18,545 nt of DNA from CAYMRL01 sp964473205 (GTDB taxonomy: Bacteria; Deinococcota; Deinococci; Deinococcales; Trueperaceae), in assembly GCA_964473205.1 (NCBI GenBank), contig CAYYOK010000066.1, positions 1 through 18,545 of the forward strand, written 5' to 3'. Position numbers and translations under genes: made by a program. Shown here piece after piece: positions 1-5,898 of the stretch (its first letter is position 1; the number at the start of each line of letters is the position of its first letter). The notes beneath the pieces are model-generated. The model was not told the origin of the DNA. It saw only the letters and a list, made by a program, of their open reading frames with translations, and did no database searches.

Positions 1-2
1 CG

Positions 3-965
3 TTGGGTCAGGTAGCGCCGCTCAACCCGCGCGAGACCGTGCGCGTCGCTTACGTGCCGATCATGAAGTTCGCGCCGCTCTACGTCGCCGCTGAGCGCGG
101 ACTGTTCGATGCGCTTGGCCTCGACGTCGAGATCAACCGCGTCGCGTCGGGCACCGAGGCCATCGCCTTCCTGACCGAGGGGCAGATCGACGTCGGTGGG
201 ATCGCCATCGTGACCTCCCTGTGGAACGGTTGGAACCAGGGTCTCGACATCCGTGTCATCGCTCCGGGTGGCCTCGAGCCGTTCGAGAACAGCCCCACCA
301 AGCTCATGGTCCGCGCCGACCTGTTCGAGTCAGGTGCCGTCGCCACCATCGCCGATCTGCGCGGGCGCACCGTCTCCGTGGCAGGTGGACCTGGCAGCGG
401 CGGGGAGTACCTCGCTGCCAAGGCTCTTGAGCGTGTCGGGTTGACGATCCGCGACGTGAACCTGATCAACGTGGCCAACCCCGATATGCCTGCCAGCTTC
501 GAGGGTGGCGCCATCGACGCGGGCATCCTCGGCTCGCCTTACGCGCAGCAGGTGGAGGAGGCAGGGTTCGCTGTCGAGTTGGCGGGCGACCTGACGCCTG
601 GCGCCATGACTGTCGCGTTCGTGGGCTCCGACAACTTCGTCACCAACCGGCCGGATGTGGCGCGGCGCTTCGCCCTGGCTCTGATGCAGGCTGCTCGCCT
701 GATGCAGGGCGAGGACTTCCTCAGCGAGGAGAACGTCAACGCCTACCTGACGTACGTCTCCTCGACCCCGGAGGCCGTCGCCGGCGACGCGCTGCTAGTG
801 TTCGACCCGAACCAGGAGATCCCGGTGGGTGACCTTGCCGACGTCGAGCGCACGCACCGCGAGAACGGCCGCACCGAGTACACCGACGAGCTCGACCTCA
901 GCAACGTCGTCAACACCGAGTTCACCGAGTGGGCCTTGCAAACACTGGGCGTCTACGGGGAGTAG
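3..965 (+). CDS. ABC transporter substrate-binding protein, NMT1/SsuA-like (5' partial)
   Basis: Periplasmic or lipid-anchored binding protein of a NitT/TauT-type importer (nitrate, sulfonate, taurine or pyrimidine-precursor class). The reading frame enters from the left edge, so the true start and the signal peptide are missing; the TTG at position 3 is only the first possible codon. The fold starts at once with VRVAYVPIMKFAPLYVAAE, the typical first strand and helix of the NMT1/THI5-like family. It continues with a segment counting ligand sites (LTEGQIDVGGIAIVTSLWNG), a glycine-rich loop VAGGPGSGGEYLA near residue 125 and the later GAIDAGILGSPYA element. The visible 320 residues are close to a whole mature protein. 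The stop is followed directly by the ATPase start, so the three genes 3-2717 form one operon. The substrate cannot be read from sequence alone. Family assignment is secure; ligand unknown. Confidence 0.9.
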   Translation: MGQVAPLNPRETVRVAYVPIMKFAPLYVAAERGLFDALGLDVEINRVASGTEAIAFLTEGQIDVGGIAIVTSLWNGWNQGLDIRVIAPGGLEPFENSPTKLMVRADLFESGAVATIADLRGRTVSVAGGPGSGGEYLAAKALERVGLTIRDVNLINVANPDMPASFEGGAIDAGILGSPYAQQVEEAGFAVELAGDLTPGAMTVAFVGSDNFVTNRPDVARRFALALMQAARLMQGEDFLSEENVNAYLTYVSSTPEAVAGDALLVFDPNQEIPVGDLADVERTHRENGRTEYTDELDLSNVVNTEFTEWALQTLGVYGE

Positions 966-1751
966 TTGCCAGCAGCTACACCTAAGATCAGCGCCAGGAA
1001 CGTAGCGAAGCGTTTCGAGACGGCCCACGGCACCGGCGTCGCGCTCCAGGACTTCGACCTGGAGGTTCGCGAGGGGGAGTTCGTGTGCATCGTGGGCCCG
1101 TCCGGCTGCGGCAAGTCGACGTTCCTGCGCATCCTCGCCGGGCTGACCCCGCATACCGAGGGGACCGTCGAGATCGCTCCCGGCGCGCCAGGCAAGCCTC
1201 TGAACAGCGTCGTCTTCCAGGAGTACGCGATCTTCCCCTGGAAGACGGTGCTGGACAACGTAGCCTTCGGGCTGCAGATGCGCGGCATCGGCAGGGCGGA
1301 GCGGTACGAGGTTGCGCGGCAGTGGCTCGCACGGGTGGGCCTCAGCAAGTTCGAGCACTACTACCCGGCGCAGCTCTCGGGCGGCATGAAGCAGCGCGTG
1401 GCTATCGCCCGCGCGCTGGCCAACGACCCCGAGGTGCTTCTGATGGACGAGCCCCTCGGAGCTCTCGACGCACAGACCAAGACGGTGCTCCAGGGCGAGC
1501 TGATGCGCATCTGGGAGGAGCACCGCAAGACCGTCGTCTACGTGACGCACTCGATCGACGAGGCGGTGCTGCTCGGCGACCGCGTCGTGATCATGACTGC
1601 GCACCCCGGCACCAACAAGACCGAGTTCGAGGTGGGTCTGCCGCGGCCGCGGAGCATCGCCACCACCGCCACGCCCGAGTTCGCGGCGATGACCGGTCTG
1701 GTGTGGCGCGCGCTCGAGGACGAGGTCAGGAAGGCCATGGCCGAGCAGTGA
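966..1751 (+). CDS. ABC transporter ATP-binding protein, NitT/TauT (SsuB/TauB) family
   Basis: Cytoplasmic ATPase that powers the importer of the flanking genes. The TTG start at 966 abuts the stop of the binding-protein gene (TAGTTG), which implies translational coupling. All nucleotide-binding motifs are present: Walker A GPSGCGKST (residues 44-52), Q-loop in VVFQEYAIFPW (the FPW ending is usual in NitT/TauT ATPases), signature LSGGMKQR (from 137), Walker B VLLMDEP (157-163) and the switch histidine in THS (H195). The length of 261 residues is normal for the family. It should pair with the permease 18 bases downstream. Nothing looks damaged. The exact substrate group (sulfonate, nitrate, taurine, thiamine precursor) remains open. 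Confidence 0.95.
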   Translation: MPAATPKISARNVAKRFETAHGTGVALQDFDLEVREGEFVCIVGPSGCGKSTFLRILAGLTPHTEGTVEIAPGAPGKPLNSVVFQEYAIFPWKTVLDNVAFGLQMRGIGRAERYEVARQWLARVGLSKFEHYYPAQLSGGMKQRVAIARALANDPEVLLMDEPLGALDAQTKTVLQGELMRIWEEHRKTVVYVTHSIDEAVLLGDRVVIMTAHPGTNKTEFEVGLPRPRSIATTATPEFAAMTGLVWRALEDEVRKAMAEQ

Positions 1752-1769
1752 CGCAGCGATGACACAGCA

Positions 1770-2717
1770 ATGACACTGCCTCCGTGGCTCGTTTGGGGCG
1801 CGGTATTCGGTCTAGTCGGCCTGTTCGTGTTCACGGCGGACCGGTACGGCAAGCGCGTGCCGGTCAAACGGCAACCGCTCTACAACAGGCTGCTCGCCAT
1901 CGGGTTCCCGCTCCTGCTGTTGGTCGCGTGGGAGCTGCTCGTGAACACGGGGTATCTCAACGGACGCTGGTTCCCGCCGCCGACTCGCATCGCTCGCGCC
2001 CTGTGGGACCTGATCGTCACCTACGACCGCTTCAACCGGACCAGCCTGCTCGGTCGGCCGTGGCTCATTCCTTCGGTCCTACCGGAGTCCGGGTGGCGCG
2101 GGGCGTGGGGGCTCATCACTGAGAGCCACGTGCTGGCGACCCTGTTCCGCGTGGCCGCCGGCTTCCTCATCGGCGCCGCGCCCGGCGTGCTTGTCGGTAT
2201 GGCCATGGGCCTGAACCGCACCATCCGACAGATGCTCGACCCGATCATGTCGGCCATCTACGTGCTGCCGAAGATCGCGATCTTCCCGCTGATGATGCTG
2301 ATCTTCTCCAACCCGTTCGGCGAAGGGCCGAAGGTGGCCGTCATCGCGATCACCGCCTTCTTCCTCATCGCCATCAACACGATGGCCGGCGTCCGCGGCA
2401 TCGAGAGCGTCTATCTCGAGGCGGGGAAGAACTACGGCGCTGGACGGTGGCAGATGCTGCGGCACGTGATCGTGCCCGCCGCTTTGCCGATCATCTTCTC
2501 GGGGCTGAGGATCGCGCTGGGCTCCGCGTTGATCGTGATCGTCGCCGTCGAGTTCATCCGCGCGCAGCAAGGCGTCGGGTACCTGATCTTCTACTACTGG
2601 CAGATCCTCGCCATCGACAAGATGTACGCGTCGTTGTTCGTCGTGATGCTGCTGGGGGTTGGGCTGACATGGTTGCTGCAGTGGATCGAGCGCAAGGCCG
2701 TGCCTTGGAGGAGTTGA
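1770..2717 (+). CDS. ABC transporter permease, NitT/TauT family
   Basis: Inner-membrane channel subunit of the importer. It has 315 residues with about seven hydrophobic segments, including an additional N-terminal one (about residues 5-22) ahead of the usual core. The ATPase-docking EAA loop is clear: EAGKNYGAGRWQMLRHVIVP starting at residue 217. The C-terminus ends LLQWIERKAVPWRS, a common ending in SsuC/TauC-like permeases. The ATG at 1770 was chosen because the nearby ATG at 1759 runs into a stop after four codons. The last 70 bases of this gene (2648-2717) recur in diverged form at 3237-3306, beyond a broken toxin-antitoxin locus. No sign that this copy is damaged. Confidence 0.93.
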   Translation: MTLPPWLVWGAVFGLVGLFVFTADRYGKRVPVKRQPLYNRLLAIGFPLLLLVAWELLVNTGYLNGRWFPPPTRIARALWDLIVTYDRFNRTSLLGRPWLIPSVLPESGWRGAWGLITESHVLATLFRVAAGFLIGAAPGVLVGMAMGLNRTIRQMLDPIMSAIYVLPKIAIFPLMMLIFSNPFGEGPKVAVIAITAFFLIAINTMAGVRGIESVYLEAGKNYGAGRWQMLRHVIVPAALPIIFSGLRIALGSALIVIVAVEFIRAQQGVGYLIFYYWQILAIDKMYASLFVVMLLGVGLTWLLQWIERKAVPWRS

Positions 2718-2741
2718 GGCGGACGGTTGAGCCGCTAGAGA

Positions 2742-3068
2742 CTAGGAGTTCGAGACAGCCTGCATAGTGTCGAGGACACTCTCGGGATGTCTAGCCGCTA
2801 CACGCAGGAGTGTCAGCGCCGGGCCGGTCGGACTGCGGCGCCCTTGCTCCCACCCTTCGATGGTGCGTTCACTCACTCCGATTAGAGCAGCGAACTGTTC
2901 GCGAGACAGATTGAGCTGGTTACGGATCTCACGTGGGTTAGGGTTCTCGAGGTAAGCACCGCTCGCGATGTCGTACCGAGTCACCCTAGCCGGCTCGCGT
3001 TCGCCGCGTAGAATAGCGCCGGCCTCGGCGATGCTACGCTTCAGCTCCTCGAAAAGTTCCTTCTCCAT
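2742..3068 (-). CDS. HTH antitoxin, HigA/NadS-like (type II toxin-antitoxin)
   Basis: Putative antitoxin and autorepressor of 108 residues. The N-terminal part (1-45) is variable. Residues about 47-92 form a Cro/C1-type helix-turn-helix: IRNQLNLSREQFAALIGVS, then ERTIEGWEQGRRSPTGPAL with the typical W-E-Q-G-R-R-x-P motif. The ATG at 3068 overlaps the stop codon of the upstream toxin remnant (TGATG), the toxin-first coupling common in higBA-type loci; an in-frame TTG one codon earlier is less likely. The toxin is truncated, so this gene is an orphan or near-orphan antitoxin. It converges on the permease with 24 bases between stops. Known for the family: the antitoxin binds its own operator and neutralises a RelE-fold mRNase. 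Whether it is still expressed cannot be told, because the normal promoter beyond the toxin start is gone. Confidence 0.85.
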   Translation of the reverse strand: MEKELFEELKRSIAEAGAILRGEREPARVTRYDIASGAYLENPNPREIRNQLNLSREQFAALIGVSERTIEGWEQGRRSPTGPALTLLRVAARHPESVLDTMQAVSNS

Positions 3069-3232
3069 CAACCGAGCTCCTTCTTCACAAGTGCGCGAAG
3101 TTGCGCTGCCTGCTCGTGGCTTAGATCAGCCTGACGATTCTTCGCAAAGATTACGAGAAGCAAGATGAGTCTCCGAGGAGCCGACGCTAGCACGTCAGCG
3201 TAGTAGTTATAGTTTCGGCGCGACTCGAGTCC
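3068..3232 (-). pseudogene. Truncated RelE/HigB-type toxin (C-terminal remnant)
   Basis: Reading the minus strand in the frame that ends at the TGA of 3070-3068 gives about 54 residues. They include SRRNYNYYADV, LILLLVIFAKNRQADLSHEQ and ALVKKELG, the C-terminal half of a RelE/HigB-fold mRNA interferase: the R-x-x-Y-Y strand, then the [I/V][F/Y]AKNxQxDL strand and the terminal helix. The N-terminal half is absent. Going upstream, the homology stops at about 3232, exactly where a plus-strand permease remnant begins (3237). No start codon in this frame would yield a normal toxin. The stop overlaps the antitoxin ATG, so the pair was once a normal operon. Most likely non-functional. Confidence 0.75.
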
Positions 3233-3236
3233 GGGC

Positions 3237-3306
3237 GCTGCTGGGTGTTGGGCTGACCTGGTTGCTTCAGTGGATCGAGCGCACGGCTATGCCTTGGCAA
3301 AGTTGA
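3237..3306 (+). pseudogene. Remnant of a second permease gene (last 23 codons)
   Basis: In frame on the plus strand this reads LLGVGLTWLLQWIERTAMPWQS followed by TGA, against LLGVGLTWLLQWIERKAVPWRS in the intact permease ending at 2717. By eye 61 of 70 bases match and 19 of 22 residues match. Of the seven differing codons four are silent, so the fragment looks like the tail of a paralogue that evolved under selection rather than a fresh copy. The similarity starts abruptly at 3237, at the broken end of the toxin gene, and runs a few bases past the stop codon. Confidence 0.8.
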
Positions 3307-3372
3307 GGCGACTAAGGGTCTGGCTGCGCAGTTTAGGTCTCGTTTAAAGAGCAACTAGCTATACCTGCCAGC

Positions 3373-4179
3373 ATGACCAGACTGAGAAGAGCTTTCACCA
3401 CTGCCTTGCTTCTCTCGACAGCTCTCATCGCCGCCTGCGGAGCCCCGACCGACGAGGACCCGCGGCCGAGGCCCCCAGGGGGAGGAGCCGGCGTCCTCTA
3501 CATGCACACCGGCACCAACTACGAGCAGGGCTTGTATCGGTTGAGCACGGAGGACGGCACGGCGGTGCGTATCGGCTTCGGTATCGTCTTTCCCTCTGGC
3601 ACTCCGGATCTTGGGCTGGCCTCAGTGGGTCAGGCGGGCGCGCTAGTGGGCGCTGATTCCATCGACCTCTACGAGGTCCCGACGGATGGCGGAACTCCGT
3701 CGGTGGCCGCGTCTGGTTGCGGCGCGAACGGTCTGGCGTACGACAGCGTCGACCAGCACCTCTACCGGATCATCGGCAGTAACCTCATCAGGTCGGACCC
3801 GGACACCTGCGCGACCCTAGAGACGATCGCAACCAGCCACGCTCTTGCGGGGCTCGCGATGGACTCCGCCGCTCAGACCCTGTACGGAATCGGTGCGGCG
3901 GACGGGACCGTGTACGCGCTCGATCTCGCCAGCGGCGCGCCGTATGCCTGGGTCGCCGCGTACGACACCGGCGTGTCCGGCTGGGCTGGGGCTGGTCTTG
4001 CATTCGATCCTGATGACGAGGTGCTGTACGTCGTCGGCCATCCAACGGACCTCCCAGGTCTGTATCGAATCGACTTACAGGCTGAGTCCATCGAACGCGT
4101 GGGCGACACGGGCATCCCGAGAGCGTACGGCGGCCTTGCCTGGCATTACGAGGAGGAGTCGTCTTCTCTGGACGATTGA
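3373..4179 (+). CDS. Lipoprotein with propeller-like repeats, function unknown
   Basis: A 268-residue exported protein of unknown role. The N-terminus is a lipoprotein signal: MTRLRR, a hydrophobic stretch and a lipobox LIAAC, with the lipid-modified cysteine at residue 22. A Pro/Gly-rich linker follows (29-39). The body holds diverged repeats of the form GLAxDxxxxxLYxI at about 120-133, 160-173 and 208-221, and a shorter GGLAW copy at 253. Their 40-48 residue spacing suits beta-propeller blades, as in YncE-like or NHL-like surface proteins. Cys116 and Cys146 could form a disulfide. The ATG lacks a Shine-Dalgarno sequence but has TATACC ending 7 bases upstream, so a leaderless transcript is possible. 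The gene stands alone. Ligand or enzymatic activity cannot be inferred. Confidence 0.8.
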   Translation: MTRLRRAFTTALLLSTALIAACGAPTDEDPRPRPPGGGAGVLYMHTGTNYEQGLYRLSTEDGTAVRIGFGIVFPSGTPDLGLASVGQAGALVGADSIDLYEVPTDGGTPSVAASGCGANGLAYDSVDQHLYRIIGSNLIRSDPDTCATLETIATSHALAGLAMDSAAQTLYGIGAADGTVYALDLASGAPYAWVAAYDTGVSGWAGAGLAFDPDDEVLYVVGHPTDLPGLYRIDLQAESIERVGDTGIPRAYGGLAWHYEEESSSLDD

Positions 4180-4279
4180 CCGTAAGAGCCGCGAGCGTGG
4201 CTGCCAGCTAGCTGATTTCGGTCACGCGCCTAGTCGCGGCGCGGATACCAGTCCGTCCGGCATCACGTACTAGACTCTG

Positions 4280-4320
4280 CGACGCCGCGCCCGCCGGTAG
4301 CGACTGGTGGTGCGGCGTCG
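4280..4320. terminator. Strong GC hairpin between lipoprotein gene and MFS gene
   Basis: The segment CGACGCCGC (4280-4288) pairs perfectly with GCGGCGTCG (4312-4320). Inside the loop CCGGT and ACTGG can form a further five-pair stem around AGCG. No T-run follows, so a classical intrinsic terminator is not proven. It lies about 100 bases after the lipoprotein stop and about 50 bases before the MFS start, so it could instead act in the 5' leader of the efflux operon. Confidence 0.4.
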
Positions 4321-4371
4321 TCCAGCGTCACTTTCCACGCACTCCACGAATCCACCCGCTCGAGGGAGCAC

Positions 4372-5889
4372 ATGGCAACGACAGCCCGTACAGAACCAGG
4401 CCCGCAGCACCGGCTGTCGCCCCGCGAATGGCGCACGATCATCGTGCTGCTGGTCGCGGCGTTCGTCGTGATCCTCAACGAGACGATCATGAACGTGGCC
4501 CTCCCCAGGTTGATGGTCGAGCTGGAGGTGAGTGCGAACACTGTGCAGTGGCTGTCAACCGCATTCCTGCTGACGATGGCCGTGGTCATCCCGATGACCG
4601 GGTTCCTGCTGCAGCGCTTCACCACGCGCGCGGCGTTCCTGCTGGCCATGAGTCTCTTCGGCGTGGGAACGCTCATCGCCGGCTTGGCGCCCGGTTTCAC
4701 GCCGCTACTGATCGGCCGGATCGTCCAAGCCTCCGGCACCGCCATCATGATGCCGCTGCTGATGACGACGATCTTGCGGCTCGTGCCGTCCCACGCGCGC
4801 GGCGCGGTGCTGGGCACTGTCGGCACCGTCATCTCCGTGGCGCCCGCCCTCGGGCCGACCGTCTCCGGCATCATCCTGCAGTTCCTGTCGTGGCGCTTCA
4901 TGTTCCTGCTGGTGCTGCCGATCGCTCTGGCAGCCATCGCGATCGGGGCGCGCTTGCTCGAGCGGGGAGGCGAGGTGCGGCGCAGCTCCGTCGACCTGCT
5001 CTCCGTCTTTCTGGCGGCCGTAGGTTTCGGCGGATTCGTGTACGGCGTCAGCGTGGCGGGCGAGGCGCATGGGGCAATCGCCTCGCCGGAGGTCCTCACG
5101 CCGATCGTCATCGGCGGCTTGAGCCTCATCGCTTTCGCGCTCCGTCAGGTGGCGCTACAGCGGACCGACAACCCGCTTCTCGACCTGAGGGTGTTCCGCT
5201 TCCCGATGTTCTCGCTGAGCGTAGGTCTGTTCATGATCGCGATGATGGCCCTGTTCGGCTCGATGATCCTGCTGCCCATCTACCTGCAGAACGTGCGCGG
5301 CTTCGACTCGCTGCAGACGGGGCTGTTCCTGCTGCCCGGCGGCGTGCTCATGGGCGTGGCGGCTCCGTTCGTAGGGCGGCTCTTCGACCGCCGCGGTCCC
5401 GTTCCGATGACCACCATCGGAGCTTCTTTCATCGCGCTAGCGCTGTGGCGCCTCAGCACCATCGGCGCCGAGACGCCCGTGCCCCTGCTGCTCGGCTACC
5501 ACCTGCTTCTCAGCGGCGGCATGGCGCTGATCTTCACCCCGCTGATGACGACCGGCATGAACCCGTTGCCGCCGCGCCTCTACTCGCACGGCAGCGCGAC
5601 GATGAGCACCCTGCAGCAAGTCGGCGGAGCCTTAGGGGTCGCTCTGCTGGTGACGGTGATGACCAGCCGCGCCGCGTCGTTCGGAGCGACGCAAGCGGCG
5701 GAGCTGGCTCTGGCCGCCGGGTTGCGCTCGGCGTTCGCGGTCGGCGCCGTGTTCGCGCTGGTCGCCGGCGTGCTGACGTTGTTCCTGAAGCGCGTTGCGC
5801 CGGAGGAGGGCGGAACGGCGGTGGCTGGCGATGCTCACGTGATGATCGGGGAGGAGCAGGCGGAGGCTGCGCAGCGGGCGACCGCCTGA
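4372..5889 (+). CDS. MFS multidrug exporter, DHA2 (EmrB/QacA/LmrB-like) family
   Basis: Proton-driven drug efflux pump of the inner membrane. The 505 residues and the run of hydrophobic stretches fit 14 transmembrane helices, the DHA2 arrangement. The first helix carries VILNETIMNVALPRLM; the Asn-Glu in place of the more frequent Asp-x-Thr is usual in LmrB-type members. QWLSTAFLLTMAVVIPMTG and the antiporter motif GPTVSG (motif C, helix 5) are also present. A good ribosome site (GAGGGAG) lies 6-8 bases before the ATG. The copper-type ATPase gene starts 9 bases after the stop, so the two are probably co-transcribed. Substrates cannot be predicted; the partner hints at a stress or metal-detoxification setting, but this is inference. 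No MarR/TetR regulator is adjacent. Confidence 0.92.
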   Translation: MATTARTEPGPQHRLSPREWRTIIVLLVAAFVVILNETIMNVALPRLMVELEVSANTVQWLSTAFLLTMAVVIPMTGFLLQRFTTRAAFLLAMSLFGVGTLIAGLAPGFTPLLIGRIVQASGTAIMMPLLMTTILRLVPSHARGAVLGTVGTVISVAPALGPTVSGIILQFLSWRFMFLLVLPIALAAIAIGARLLERGGEVRRSSVDLLSVFLAAVGFGGFVYGVSVAGEAHGAIASPEVLTPIVIGGLSLIAFALRQVALQRTDNPLLDLRVFRFPMFSLSVGLFMIAMMALFGSMILLPIYLQNVRGFDSLQTGLFLLPGGVLMGVAAPFVGRLFDRRGPVPMTTIGASFIALALWRLSTIGAETPVPLLLGYHLLLSGGMALIFTPLMTTGMNPLPPRLYSHGSATMSTLQQVGGALGVALLVTVMTSRAASFGATQAAELALAAGLRSAFAVGAVFALVAGVLTLFLKRVAPEEGGTAVAGDAHVMIGEEQAEAAQRATA

Positions 5890-5898
5890 ACTACGACC

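Noticed and set aside
795..1604. 269-codon minus-strand frame
   Set aside because: Antisense to the NitT/TauT ATPase, whose motifs are complete; no recognisable protein.
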